A stretch of DNA of 64,000 bases from Scopulibacillus darangshiensis (GCF_004341035.1 NZ_SLXK01000012.1:1-64000); one strand, 5' to 3'. Counted from the first letter of the stretch, positions 7,722 through 17,190 are shown. Made by a program: numbers and translations. Notes: generated by a model from the sequence alone, not told the origin.

Positions 7722-9656
7722 GTGCGTGTATCAAATGTCACCGTGCGCAAGCGTTTAATTGTTATCCTACTCATCGGCATTGTTGTTTTTGCTGTATTTA
7801 TTGTGCGGCTCGGGTATGTTCAATTCTTTAAAAATGGTTGGCTGTCCGGCAAAGCTTTAGATTCCTGGAGCAGGCAAATTCCTTATGAAGCGGAGCGGGG
7901 CGATATCCTGGACCGTAATGGGAAGGAGCTTGCAACCAATGTGAGCCGGCCGTCTGTCCTTGTTGTCCCAAAACAAGTCAAGGATCCCGTCAAAACCGCG
8001 GAGAAATTATCATCTGTGTTAGGTATGTCCAAGGAAGATGCGTACAAAGACATAACAAAGAAAGAATCAATTGTAAGGATTACTCCTGAAGGCCGGAAAA
8101 TCAGCAATGAGAAGGCTGCTGAAGTGAAATCGCTGCGTATGCCTGGCGTCTTTATTGCTGAGGACTTTAAGCGGCACTATCCGCATGGAAGCTATCTGTC
8201 GCATGTATTGGGTTTTGCTGGCATTGACAACCAGGGTCTGATAGGATTGGAAAAATATTACGATGATCGTCTTAAAGGAGAAAAGGGCCACGTTTCTTTT
8301 TTCTCTGACGCTCAAGGTAACCGGATGTCCAGCTTGAAGGACAAGTATGTTCCGCCAAAAGATGGCTTGGATTTGGAGCTTACGATCGATCATCAAGTCC
8401 AATCGATCATAGAACGCGAGTTAAATAATGCTGAACAAAAATATCATCCGGACAGTGCGATCGCCATCGCTATGAATCCAAATACTGGGGAGATCTTAGG
8501 CATGTCATCGCGCCCGGACTTTAATCCTGAAAACTATAAGAATGTACTGCCAGAAGTTTATAATCATAACCTTCCAATCTGGCGGACATATGAGCCGGGC
8601 TCAACATTTAAAGTTATTACATTGGCAGCGGCCCTTGAAGAAAACAAAGTTAACTTAAAACACGATCATTTTTATGATCCCGGCTATATTACGGTCGCCG
8701 GACATAAGCTTCACTGCTGGAAAAGAGGGGGGCATGGTTCAGAGACTTTCCTCGAAGTCGTAGAAAACTCCTGCAACCCGGGCTTTGTAGCATTGGGGCA
8801 AAGGCTCGGTAAAGATAAGCTCCAAAAGTATATTCGCGATTTCGGATTTGGCCAAAAGACAGGCATTGACCTTCAGGGTGAAGCAAAAGGTATTTTATTT
8901 AGACCAGAAAAGATGGGTCCGCTTGAACTTGCTACAACATCCTTCGGTCAAGGGGTATCAGTTACACCGATTCAGCAGGTCACAGCAGTGTCGGCAGCTG
9001 TTAACGGCGGTTACCTCTATGAGCCTTATATTGCCAAGGCGTGGAAAGATCCTGAAACAGGTGAAACGGTCAGCCGAACAAGTCCTACCATGAAAAGAAG
9101 GGTGATTTCAGAGGAAACTTCGAAAAAAGTCCGATACGCTCTTGAAAGTGTCGTTGCCAATGGCAGTGGTAAAAACGCTTATATTGATGGCTACCGTGTC
9201 GGCGGGAAGACAGGCACTGCCCAAAAAGTTAAGGATGGGCATTATCTGAAAAATAATTACATTTTATCATTCATGGGATTTGCCCCTGCCAATGATCCCA
9301 AAATCGTCGTATATGTCGCCATCGATAATCCGAAGGGTGCCATACAATTTGGCGGGCAGACCGCTGCCCCGATTGCGAAGAATATTATCGGTGACAGCTT
9401 GAGAGCGCTAGGCGTCAAAAAACAAAAAGGCGGCATGGAGAAAGAAAAAAGCTATACAGATGAACCTATAATTGAGGTGCCTAACCTTGTTGGCAAGGAC
9501 AAAAAAGAAATCAGGCACAGCTTATACAACCTAAAGATTGACACAGCGGGTCAAGGGGATGTCGTTGTGATGCAATCCCCAAAGCCCGGCGTAAAATTGA
9601 AAAGCGGCTCGACAATTAGAATATATTTAGGTGACAAAAAGCAACCGGACGATTAA
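7722..9656 (+). CDS. spoVD: Stage V sporulation protein D, cortex-specific penicillin-binding protein
   Basis: Class B transpeptidase needed for spore cortex peptidoglycan, partner of SpoVE in the outer forespore membrane. The 644-residue product has an N-terminal anchor (LIVILLIGIVVFAVFIVRLGY), a dimerisation domain starting AERGDILDRNGKELATN, a transpeptidase with STFK (EPGSTFKVITLAA), SCN (ENSCNPGFV) and KTG (GGKTGTAQK), and a single PASTA repeat at about residues 582-638. The start is GTG 7722 behind AATAGGAGG. ATG at 7720 is out of frame. Its own sigma-E-type -10 is embedded in the hairpin upstream. Confidence 0.95.
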   Translation: MRVSNVTVRKRLIVILLIGIVVFAVFIVRLGYVQFFKNGWLSGKALDSWSRQIPYEAERGDILDRNGKELATNVSRPSVLVVPKQVKDPVKTAEKLSSVLGMSKEDAYKDITKKESIVRITPEGRKISNEKAAEVKSLRMPGVFIAEDFKRHYPHGSYLSHVLGFAGIDNQGLIGLEKYYDDRLKGEKGHVSFFSDAQGNRMSSLKDKYVPPKDGLDLELTIDHQVQSIIERELNNAEQKYHPDSAIAIAMNPNTGEILGMSSRPDFNPENYKNVLPEVYNHNLPIWRTYEPGSTFKVITLAAALEENKVNLKHDHFYDPGYITVAGHKLHCWKRGGHGSETFLEVVENSCNPGFVALGQRLGKDKLQKYIRDFGFGQKTGIDLQGEAKGILFRPEKMGPLELATTSFGQGVSVTPIQQVTAVSAAVNGGYLYEPYIAKAWKDPETGETVSRTSPTMKRRVISEETSKKVRYALESVVANGSGKNAYIDGYRVGGKTGTAQKVKDGHYLKNNYILSFMGFAPANDPKIVVYVAIDNPKGAIQFGGQTAAPIAKNIIGDSLRALGVKKQKGGMEKEKSYTDEPIIEVPNLVGKDKKEIRHSLYNLKIDTAGQGDVVVMQSPKPGVKLKSGSTIRIYLGDKKQPDD

Positions 9657-9674
9657 AATAATCATTGTACCCTT

Positions 9675-9705
9675 AGCCAAGTGCTTGATGCCTTGGCTTC
9701 TTTTC
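9675..9705 (+). terminator. Weak terminator-like hairpin between spoVD and murE
   Basis: Stem AGCCAAG (9675-9681) and CTTGGCT (9692-9698) with a 10-nt loop and a short tail TCTTTTC. It may reduce spoVD read-through, but the stem is short and the T tract interrupted. Confidence 0.4.
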
Positions 9706-9721
9706 ACGAAAAGGACGTGAC

Positions 9722-11194
9722 ATGATGAAGCTTAACGAATGTATAAATCCACTGTTGAATTATAAAAAGTCTAATGACCATAACCCTGATATTCTCAGAC
9801 TAGAAATTGATTCAAGAAACGTTGAACCCAATACATTGTTTTTCTGTATAAGCGGTTTGCAACTGGACGGCCACAAGTTTGCTGCGGAAGCCGCTAAGCG
9901 CGGTGCGGCTGCGATTGTTGCTGAGAAGCCATTAGAGGTCAATGTCCCGGTTATTTATGTCGCCGACAGCCGCAGAGCGCTTGCGATTATATCCGATTAT
10001 TATTATGGTCAGCCAAGCCATAATTTGCATCTAATTGGTGTGACAGGAACGAATGGCAAAACATCAATTACACATATCATTAAAGCTATTCAGGATGATG
10101 CCGGGGTATCCACCGGTCTGGTAGGAACGATGGGTATCCGATATAATGACAAGCTTGTGCCTGTCAACAATACAACACCGGAGTCATTTGTTTTGCAAAA
10201 AGCATTCAGAGAGATGGCAAATGATGATGTGGCATCAGCTGTCATGGAAGTCTCTTCCCACGCCCTTCATCAAGGGAGAGTACGGGGCTGTGATTTCAAC
10301 ATTGCTGTTTTTACAAATTTAACGCAAGACCATTTGGATTATCACCCGACAATGAAGGATTACCTTTATGCAAAAGGGCTTCTTTTTTCACAGTTGGGCA
10401 ATACATATGATACTAATCATGTGAAAGCTGCTGTATTAAATCAGGATGATGCTGCTTCTGAAGAATATAAGCATATGACTAGCGCTTCCGTTTTTACATA
10501 CGGGATTGAGAATCAGGCGGATTTTCGCGCTGAAAATATTGAAATAACCAGTAACGGAACCCAATTTGATCTGGTCACAAGGGATGGACGATTTCCCGTG
10601 ATGATGAAACTAATTGGGAAATTCAGCGTATACAATGTGCTTGCCTCAATGTTGACTTGTTTTATTAAAGGCATTTCAATTGATTCTATGATTCATACGG
10701 TTCAGCACATCGATGGCATAGACGGACGGTTTGAAACGGTTCAAGGCGGTCAACCTTTTACAGTCATCGTTGATTATTCCCATACTGCCGATAGCCTTGA
10801 AAACGCGCTTTTGACGATAAAGGAATTTGCTAAGGGCAGAGTGATTACCGTAGTTGGTTGCGGAGGTGACAGGGATAGGACGAAACGGCCGGTCATGGCT
10901 AAAACAGCCGTGAAATATAGTGACCTCACAGTGCTAACCTCGGATAATCCACGGACGGAAGACCCCGAGCGGATATTAATGGATATGGAAGCAGGGGTTA
11001 GGGGAGCATCATATGAAAAAATAGTAGACCGCAGTGAAGCGATCAATTTTGCAGTGCGTGAAGCGGAAGATCATGATATTATATTAATCGCCGGCAAAGG
11101 GCATGAAACCTATCAAATCATGGGTACGGACAAAATTGACTTCGATGATCGAAAAGTAGCAAAGAACGCTATAAAGGAGCGCCTTGGGTCATGA
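9722..11194 (+). CDS. murE: UDP-MurNAc-tripeptide synthetase (meso-diaminopimelate-adding)
   Basis: ATP-dependent addition of the third amino acid to UDP-MurNAc-L-Ala-D-Glu. The 490 residues carry the Mur ligase motifs: P-loop GVTGTNGKTSITH near residue 104, TTPESFVLQKAFREM, MEVSSHALHQGRV and FTNLTQDHLDYH. The C-terminal motif DNPRTEDP is the DNPR signature that marks meso-diaminopimelate specificity, so this organism's cross-links should use mDAP. ATG 9722 or 9725 may be used; AAGGA at 9711-9715 serves either. It overlaps murF by 4 bp. Confidence 0.95.
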   Translation: MMKLNECINPLLNYKKSNDHNPDILRLEIDSRNVEPNTLFFCISGLQLDGHKFAAEAAKRGAAAIVAEKPLEVNVPVIYVADSRRALAIISDYYYGQPSHNLHLIGVTGTNGKTSITHIIKAIQDDAGVSTGLVGTMGIRYNDKLVPVNNTTPESFVLQKAFREMANDDVASAVMEVSSHALHQGRVRGCDFNIAVFTNLTQDHLDYHPTMKDYLYAKGLLFSQLGNTYDTNHVKAAVLNQDDAASEEYKHMTSASVFTYGIENQADFRAENIEITSNGTQFDLVTRDGRFPVMMKLIGKFSVYNVLASMLTCFIKGISIDSMIHTVQHIDGIDGRFETVQGGQPFTVIVDYSHTADSLENALLTIKEFAKGRVITVVGCGGDRDRTKRPVMAKTAVKYSDLTVLTSDNPRTEDPERILMDMEAGVRGASYEKIVDRSEAINFAVREAEDHDIILIAGKGHETYQIMGTDKIDFDDRKVAKNAIKERLGS

Positions 11195-12555
11195 GTATTA
11201 GTGTCGAACTTATAAAGAAATGTGCAACAAAAGTAGAAGGTCATGCGGATGACATAGATGATTTAGCAGTGTTCACCAATAGCCGTGAGCAGGTCGTTAA
11301 CGGTCTATTCGTACCGATTGAAGGTGAACGGTTTGATGGCCATCAGTTCTTGGAGCAAGCGATTCAATCGGGAGCCGTCGCGGCGATCTGGACAGAAGGA
11401 AAAGCCCTTCCCGAGAATCTCCCAAACGACTTTCCGATATTTTATACGGATGACAGTTTAAAGGGATTACAGCAATTGGCAGCGGAGTATCTTAAAGAAC
11501 AGTCGCCCAAAGTTATTGCTGTAACCGGCAGCAACGGCAAAACGACAACAAAAGACATTGTCGAACATGTCACAGCTACGGCATTTGAAACATATAAAAC
11601 ACAGGGGAATTATAATAACCATATTGGTTTGCCATTAACCATCCTAACAATGCCCGAGACTTGTGAGGTTTTAATTTTAGAAATGGGGATGAACCATTTT
11701 GGCGAAATCTCCTTATTAAGTAAAATAGCTTCTCCCGATATCGCTATCATCACAAATATCGGTGAATCGCATATCGAGTTTTTAGGCAGCCGCGAAGGCA
11801 TTGCCAAGGCGAAGCTAGAGATTGTTGATGGATTGAAGCCTGGCGGAACATTGATTATTGACGGTGATGAACCACTCTTGACAGGGTTTCGATCTGAGCA
11901 GCACACCATCATGTTATGCGGGTACAATGGGAGGGATCATATCCAAATTACACAGGTTACCGCCGATATAAATGGCTATAAATTTCAGATAAATGAGAAC
12001 GAAGGATCATTTTACATTCCTCTGTTAGGAAGGCATAATGTTAAAAATGCAGCCCTTGCTATTGCAGCGGCAAAACAACTCGGGATTCATTGCAGCGATA
12101 TACAAAAAGGATTTGACCATTTATCTGTAACTGGGATGAGGCTAGAAACAATTCATGGCCGGAACGGCGCTCTAATCATTAATGATTCTTATAATGCCAG
12201 TCCGACATCCATGAAAGCTGCCATTCAAACTGTTAGATCTCTGCCTGGATTCCAGAAACGTGTCATCGTGCTTGGGAATATGTATGAACTTGGCGCTGAC
12301 GAAGAAAAACTTCACAAACAAGTTGCCGAAGATATTTCGCCGCCGGTAACCCATGTTATAACTATAGGTGAAAAAGCGAAATGGATTGCTGAGGAATTGG
12401 CATCAAATGAAGACGGCATCACTATTGCAGCCTTTTCCGATAAGACACTGGCCATCCCTCATTTGGAAAAATTGCTTGCGCCTGGAACGGTGTTATTATT
12501 TAAGGCATCCAGAATCGCGGCTCTTGAAACTTTAGTAGCGGAACTGAAAGCATAG
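11191..12555 (+). CDS. murF: UDP-MurNAc-tripeptide--D-alanyl-D-alanine ligase
   Basis: Adds D-Ala-D-Ala to complete the UDP-MurNAc-pentapeptide. The 454 residues contain the P-loop VTGSNGKTTTKDIV near residue 109, NNHIGLPLTIL, LEMGMNHFGEI and INDSYNASPTSMKAA, all typical of MurF. The ATGA overlap with murE indicates translational coupling. In B. subtilis murF is elsewhere on the chromosome; here it sits inside the cluster, as in many other bacteria. Confidence 0.95.
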   Translation: MSISVELIKKCATKVEGHADDIDDLAVFTNSREQVVNGLFVPIEGERFDGHQFLEQAIQSGAVAAIWTEGKALPENLPNDFPIFYTDDSLKGLQQLAAEYLKEQSPKVIAVTGSNGKTTTKDIVEHVTATAFETYKTQGNYNNHIGLPLTILTMPETCEVLILEMGMNHFGEISLLSKIASPDIAIITNIGESHIEFLGSREGIAKAKLEIVDGLKPGGTLIIDGDEPLLTGFRSEQHTIMLCGYNGRDHIQITQVTADINGYKFQINENEGSFYIPLLGRHNVKNAALAIAAAKQLGIHCSDIQKGFDHLSVTGMRLETIHGRNGALIINDSYNASPTSMKAAIQTVRSLPGFQKRVIVLGNMYELGADEEKLHKQVAEDISPPVTHVITIGEKAKWIAEELASNEDGITIAAFSDKTLAIPHLEKLLAPGTVLLFKASRIAALETLVAELKA

Positions 12556-12570
12556 AAAGGAGGCGGTATC

Positions 12571-13542
12571 GTGACAATCGTATTATTATTCAGCATGGCT
12601 GCAGCCTTTTTAGTTGCTTTGATTTTTGCGCCATTTTTCATACCGATTTTGCGAACGTTAAAGTTTGGCCAATACATTAGGGATGAAGGCCCCGAAAGCC
12701 ACCAAAAAAAGGCGGGAACACCGACAATGGGCGGTGTGATTATCTTGTTTGCGCTTATATGCGGGACATTAATTGCAGCAATAAAATACCATTTAATTAC
12801 AACGGACACTTATTTATTATTATTTGTTACCGTTGGCTACGGATTAATTGGATTTTTGGATGACTTTATAAAGATTGTTATGAAACGCAATCTTGGATTA
12901 AACTCAAAACAGAAATTGGTCGGACAATTAATTATTGCTGTAATCTTTTTTATCGTCTTATGGCAAACGGGTTTTTCGACAGCGATTACGATTCCGGGAA
13001 CAGATATAGGCTTCGATTTGCATTGGGCGTACATACTGCTCGTGATCGTCATGTTGCTTGGCACATCAAACGGTACGAATTTAACCGATGGGGTGGATGG
13101 GTTGTTAACAGGTACAGCGGCCATTGCATTCGGCGGATTTGCTATTGTTGCTTATCATACACTGCAAATGGATGTGGCTGTCTTCGCAACAGCAGTAACG
13201 GGAGCTTTGCTCGGCTTTCTTCTCTTCAACGCTCACCCGGCGAAAGTTTTTATGGGAGATACAGGGTCCCTCGCTCTTGGAGGTGCATTGGCAGGCACTG
13301 CCATATTGACAAAATCGGAGATTCTCTTGATTATCATTGGCGGGATCTATGTTATTGAAACCTTATCTGTCATGATCCAAGTCACATCTTTTAAAACAAC
13401 TGGCAAACGGGTATTTAAAATGACTCCGCTCCACCATCATTATGAATTATCGGGCTGGTCTGAATGGCGGATTGTCTCAACTTTTTGGTTCTTTAGCTTA
13501 GTCTTCGCTGTGCTTGGAATATATTTAAAGGTGTGGCTGTAA
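12571..13542 (+). CDS. mraY: Phospho-N-acetylmuramoyl-pentapeptide transferase
   Basis: Integral membrane enzyme that transfers phospho-MurNAc-pentapeptide to undecaprenyl phosphate, giving lipid I. About ten hydrophobic helices span the 323 residues. Diagnostic motifs are [20 protein letters not shown] (catalytic Asp pair), [28 protein letters not shown] and [13 protein letters not shown]. The start is GTG behind AAAGGAGGCGG, 15 bp after murF. Confidence 0.96.
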   Translation: MTIVLLFSMAAAFLVALIFAPFFIPILRTLKFGQYIRDEGPESHQKKAGTPTMGGVIILFALICGTLIAAIKYHLITTDTYLLLFVTVGYGLIGFLDDFIKIVMKRNLGLNSKQKLVGQLIIAVIFFIVLWQTGFSTAITIPGTDIGFDLHWAYILLVIVMLLGTSNGTNLTDGVDGLLTGTAAIAFGGFAIVAYHTLQMDVAVFATAVTGALLGFLLFNAHPAKVFMGDTGSLALGGALAGTAILTKSEILLIIIGGIYVIETLSVMIQVTSFKTTGKRVFKMTPLHHHYELSGWSEWRIVSTFWFFSLVFAVLGIYLKVWL

Positions 13543-13543
13543 A

Positions 13544-14893
13544 ATGAAAAACATTTTTGATTATAAAGGGAAACAGGTCCTGGTTCTTGGGCTGGCTAAA
13601 AGCGGCTACACCGCGGCTAAATTGTTGCATCGCCTTGGCGCTGAAGTGACAGTCAACGATATGGCATCCTTAGATCAGGATCCGCATGCGGCGGAGCTGA
13701 AAAGCATGGGTGTGCATATAGTTGATGGCGGACACCCGGATTATTTGATACATGAAAACTTATACACCATTGTTAAAAATCCAGGCATACCTTACACAAA
13801 TCCGTTAATTGCAAGCGCTATGGATAAAAAAGTACCAGTTATTACAGAAGTTGAGCTAGCATCACAAATTTCTGAAGCTGAATTTATCGGGATAACGGGA
13901 TCGAATGGCAAAACAACGACGACGATGATGCTTGGGGAAATGATGAAAGGAAGCGAGTACGAGGCAATTGTTGCAGGGAATATCGGGACAGTTCTTTCTG
14001 AAGTTGTCCAGGATGCAACGAATAATAATATCATTGTCACAGAATTATCCAGTTTTCAACTCTTGGGAACGAAGGATTTTTCCCCTCATGTTGCCATCAT
14101 TCTTAATTTGTTTGAAGCGCATCTTGATTACCATGGGACTTTACAAGAGTATGGACGGGCCAAAGCAAAAATTACAGCGAACCAAAAAGAAAATGATATT
14201 TTAATTTATAATGCAGATAACTTCCATGTTGTTGAGCTTATTCGGGATTCAAAGGCGACAAAGATTCCTTTTTCGGCAGCGGCATCCACCAAAAAGGGAG
14301 CATATATTGAAATGGGCGCGATCTATTACAAGGGAGAAAAAATAGTTCATGTTGATGACATGGCTATGCCAGGGGCTCACAATGCCGAGAATGCGCTGGC
14401 TGCGATTGCTGCTGCAAAAGTCTACAATGTTTCCACGGGCTTTTTACAAAAGGTTTTAAAGACCTTTTCGGGTGTGCCGCATCGTTTGGAATTTATTAAA
14501 GAAAAGGACGGCAGGCTTTTTTACAATGATTCTAAGGCAACGAATATATTAGCAACAACAAAGGCGCTGGCGGCCTTCAGACAGCCCACAATCCTGCTGG
14601 CGGGAGGGCTTGACCGCGGAGGCAGCTTCGATGCTTTGATTCCGGCCTTAGACAGGGTAAAAAGCGTAGTAGCTTTCGGAGAAACGCGGGAAAAAATAAA
14701 AGCGGCGGCTGAACAGGCCGGAGTTAAAACGATAAAAATTGCCGATAACGTTGACGAGGCCGTCCAACAAGCATACGGCTTATCGGACACAGGCGATGTC
14801 ATTTTACTTTCCCCTGCTTGTGCCAGCTGGGATCAATACAAATCCTTTGAACAAAGAGGAGACATGTTTATTAAAAGGGTGCATATGCTTTAG
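13544..14893 (+). CDS. murD: UDP-MurNAc-L-alanine--D-glutamate ligase
   Basis: Adds D-Glu to UDP-MurNAc-L-Ala in the cytoplasm. The 449 residues start with a Rossmann-like UDP-binding domain (VLVLGLAKSGYTAAKLL), followed by the P-loop GITGSNGKTTTTMM near residue 112, the ELSSFQLLG segment and YNDSKATN in the C-terminal domains. A single base separates it from the mraY stop, so the two are coupled. Confidence 0.95.
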   Translation: MKNIFDYKGKQVLVLGLAKSGYTAAKLLHRLGAEVTVNDMASLDQDPHAAELKSMGVHIVDGGHPDYLIHENLYTIVKNPGIPYTNPLIASAMDKKVPVITEVELASQISEAEFIGITGSNGKTTTTMMLGEMMKGSEYEAIVAGNIGTVLSEVVQDATNNNIIVTELSSFQLLGTKDFSPHVAIILNLFEAHLDYHGTLQEYGRAKAKITANQKENDILIYNADNFHVVELIRDSKATKIPFSAAASTKKGAYIEMGAIYYKGEKIVHVDDMAMPGAHNAENALAAIAAAKVYNVSTGFLQKVLKTFSGVPHRLEFIKEKDGRLFYNDSKATNILATTKALAAFRQPTILLAGGLDRGGSFDALIPALDRVKSVVAFGETREKIKAAAEQAGVKTIKIADNVDEAVQQAYGLSDTGDVILLSPACASWDQYKSFEQRGDMFIKRVHML

Positions 14894-14895
14894 TA

Positions 14896-14937
14896 GAGAC
14901 AGGTTGTCTCACCAGGCTATCCAAACATATTGCCTGG
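14896..14937 (+). repeat. Two hairpins between murD and spoVE
   Basis: GAGACA/TGTCTC (14896-14910) is followed by CCAGGC (14912-14917) and GCCTGG (14932-14937) around a 14-nt loop. Neither is followed by a T tract. The second loop contains CATATTG, a partial sigma-E -10 match. Confidence 0.5.
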
Positions 14938-14967
14938 ATATCAACCAGTGACTGAGGTGTTTGATAG

Positions 14968-16068
14968 ATGCCTAAAACTAAAGCAGCACCAGACTTTTTT
15001 CTTATTGCTGTTACCCTAACCCTGCTTTTAGTAGGATTACTTATGGTATACAGTGCCAGTGCCGTAGGGGCGTCATACAAGTTTGACGATGCCTTTTATT
15101 TTGTCAAACGGCAGATGTTATTTGCGGCGGTGGGAATCATAGTTATGTTTTTGGTTATGAACATCCACTACTGGACATGGCGTTCATGGGCAAAAATAGC
15201 AACCTTGGCATGTTTCCTTTTGCTCATTGTCGTTTTAATACCAGGGGTCGGTTTGGCACGCGGTGGTGCTCGCAGTTGGCTGGGTGTCGGAGCATTTTCG
15301 ATCCAGCCATCCGAATTCATGAAAATGGCATTAATTGCTTTTTTAGCAAAGTATCTTTCAGAACATCAAAAGAATGTGACGTCAATAAGAAAAGGACTGA
15401 TCCCATCACTAAGTCTCGTATTTCTTGCATTCGGGTTAATCATGCTCCAACCGGACTTAGGAACCGGAACAGTATTGGTCGCAACATGCATGACAATGCT
15501 TTTTACAGCTGGGGCTCGAATAAGACATTTCGTCTACATGGGTTTGTTGGGATTAGCCGGATTGGCAGGATTGATTATATCAGCGCCATATCGGATACAG
15601 CGAATCACATCCTTTTTGGATCCGTGGAGCGACCCATTGCACAGCGGTTTTCAAATCATTCAATCGTTATATGCGATCGGTCCGGGGGGATTGCTCGGCT
15701 TCGGATTGGGGCAAAGCAGGCAAAAGTTTCAATACCTGCCAGAACCGCAAACTGATTTTATATTTGCCATCATATCTGAAGAACTCGGATTTATCGGTGC
15801 GGGATTTGTGTTATTATTGTTTTGCCTATTACTGTGGCGTGGCATTCGCATTGCGATGGGGGCCCCTGATTTATACGGCAGTCTTCTGGCCATCGGGATT
15901 ATTGGCATGATCGCCGTACAGGTAATGATTAATATAGCGGTGGTAACAGGACTGATGCCGGTGACGGGGATCACGCTTCCTTTCCTGAGCTATGGAGGCT
16001 CCTCATTAACATTAATGCTTGTCTCAATCGGTGTACTGTTGAATATTAGTCGTTACGCAAGATATTAG
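14968..16068 (+). CDS. spoVE: Stage V sporulation protein E (SEDS peptidoglycan polymerase)
   Basis: SEDS-family glycosyltransferase that polymerises cortex peptidoglycan with SpoVD. The product has 366 residues and about ten membrane helices. It carries the SEDS signatures GARSWLGVGAFSIQPSEFMK, QPDLGTGTV, LYAIGPGGLLGFGLGQSRQK, PEPQTDFIFAIISEELGF and LPFLSYGGSS. Length and sequence match SpoVE closely (for example KFDDAFYFVKRQ and the ending NISRYARY) rather than vegetative FtsW. The start is ATG behind GAGGTG. In B. subtilis murG follows; here it does not. Confidence 0.93.
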   Translation: MPKTKAAPDFFLIAVTLTLLLVGLLMVYSASAVGASYKFDDAFYFVKRQMLFAAVGIIVMFLVMNIHYWTWRSWAKIATLACFLLLIVVLIPGVGLARGGARSWLGVGAFSIQPSEFMKMALIAFLAKYLSEHQKNVTSIRKGLIPSLSLVFLAFGLIMLQPDLGTGTVLVATCMTMLFTAGARIRHFVYMGLLGLAGLAGLIISAPYRIQRITSFLDPWSDPLHSGFQIIQSLYAIGPGGLLGFGLGQSRQKFQYLPEPQTDFIFAIISEELGFIGAGFVLLLFCLLLWRGIRIAMGAPDLYGSLLAIGIIGMIAVQVMINIAVVTGLMPVTGITLPFLSYGGSSLTLMLVSIGVLLNISRYARY

Positions 16069-16093
16069 GTCATAAGATCATTGGAATAGAAAC

Positions 16094-16130
16094 AGCCCTG
16101 TTTCTCTATTGAGCAGGGCTTGTTGTTTTA
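16094..16130 (+). terminator. Rho-independent terminator after spoVE
   Basis: 7-bp stem AGCCCTG (16094-16100) and CAGGGCT (16114-16120), then TGTTGTTTTA. It separates spoVE from murB. Confidence 0.7.
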
Positions 16131-16154
16131 TTATGACCGGCTGGTAAGATTCGT

Positions 16155-16160
16155 TATAAT
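16155..16160 (+). promoter_or_regulatory. Probable murB promoter -10
   Basis: A perfect TATAAT lies 48 bp upstream of murB and just after the spoVE terminator. The -35 position (16132-16137, TATGAC) is poor, so strength is uncertain. Confidence 0.45.
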
Positions 16161-16208
16161 TAAGGGATAGTTAGAAACACAAGTGTTGGGAGGATAAGAA
16201 GAAATAAT

Positions 16209-17108
16209 ATGGATGAAATTTATACTAAACTAGACGTGCTGAAGGTTGGAAAAGTTAGGTTGAATGAACCGTTGGCAAAACATACAACATTAAGGGTTGG
16301 CGGGCCGGCAGATTTATTTGTTGAGCCGGACAGTATAGATAGCCTTGTAAACACTATGGATGTCATCAAACAATACAACTTGAAATGGCGCGCGATTGGC
16401 AAGGGCTCTAATCTTTTAATCAGTGATGAAGGAATTAGAGGCGTAGTCATTAAGCTTGCCAGAGGGATTAATCATATGGAACTTGACGGCAACAGGCTGC
16501 TGGTTGGGGCGGGTTATCCCATGGTCCCGCTAGCCACCATTCTAGGGAAAAAAGGCTTGTCGGGATTTGAATTTGCCGGAGGGATCCCAGGGTCAGTCGG
16601 AGGGGCAGTGTATATGAATGCCGGAGCCCATGGCTCAGATATGTCGCAAGTTCTTTCCAGGGCAAGAATTTTATCCCCAAATGGTGAGCTTAAATGGCTG
16701 AGTTTGGAGGAATTAGCATACAGCTACCGTACCTCAGTACTTCAATCCCAACAAGGGATTTGCGTGGAAGCCGAGTTTGAATTAACTTCTGGGGACGCTA
16801 AAGTCATATCAGAAAATCTGCAAGCATTTAAAGATTACCGCCATAGCACACAGCCCTATGATTCTAAATGCTGCGGCAGTGTATTCAGGAACCCCTTGCC
16901 AAACCATGCCGGCAAACTCATAGAAGATGCTGGATTGAAGGGATATAGGCTAGGCGGGGCGCAAGTCTCACCGCTCCACGGGAATTTTATAGTTAATGCA
17001 GATCATGCGCGGGCCCAGGATGTTCTGGATCTTATCCAATTCGTTAAAAGATCTATAAAAGAGAAGTATAATATTGATCTTCATACAGAAGTAGAAATCA
17101 TTTCCTAA
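16209..17108 (+). CDS. murB: UDP-N-acetylenolpyruvoylglucosamine reductase
   Basis: FAD- and NADPH-dependent formation of UDP-MurNAc, the first committed muramyl precursor. The 299 residues show HTTLRVGGPADLFVEP near residue 25, the FAD-binding GKGSNLLISDEG, GFEFAGGIPGSVGGAVYMNA, the catalytic CGSVFRNP and a final LHTEVEII whose Glu is the proton donor. The start is ATG 16209; GGGAGGA at 16188-16194 is rather distant (14 bp), and no better start is visible. murG, expected just upstream, is missing. Confidence 0.93.
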   Translation: MDEIYTKLDVLKVGKVRLNEPLAKHTTLRVGGPADLFVEPDSIDSLVNTMDVIKQYNLKWRAIGKGSNLLISDEGIRGVVIKLARGINHMELDGNRLLVGAGYPMVPLATILGKKGLSGFEFAGGIPGSVGGAVYMNAGAHGSDMSQVLSRARILSPNGELKWLSLEELAYSYRTSVLQSQQGICVEAEFELTSGDAKVISENLQAFKDYRHSTQPYDSKCCGSVFRNPLPNHAGKLIEDAGLKGYRLGGAQVSPLHGNFIVNADHARAQDVLDLIQFVKRSIKEKYNIDLHTEVEIIS

Positions 17109-17136
17109 AAAGAGGGCATAAACATAGGGAAAAGTG

Positions 17137-17145
17137 TGATATAAT
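17137..17145 (+). promoter_or_regulatory. Extended -10 promoter of divIB
   Basis: TGA followed by TATAAT (17140-17145) is a perfect extended -10. The -35 is not recognisable. The expected start, about 17152, falls exactly at the foot of the hairpin at 17153-17185. Confidence 0.55.
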
Positions 17146-17152
17146 CAGTGTA

Positions 17153-17190
17153 AAACAAAACGGCATGAAAGATGTCGTTTTGTTTGATTT
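17153..17190 (+). terminator. Strong hairpin between murB and divIB (terminator and/or 5' stabiliser)
   Basis: The 14-bp stem AAACAAAACGGCAT (17153-17166) and ATGTCGTTTTGTTT (17172-17185) has one G-U pair and a 5-nt loop, followed by GATTTTC. For transcripts coming from murB it can act as a terminator. For a transcript from the promoter at 17137-17145 it would form the very 5' end of the divIB mRNA. Confidence 0.65.

Noticed and set aside
12960-13358. Open frame on the plus strand inside mraY
   Set aside because: Shadow of mraY in another frame, with no ribosome-binding site and no family.
15177-15755. 192-codon plus-strand frame inside spoVE
   Set aside because: Entirely inside the clear spoVE gene in another frame; composition is arbitrary.
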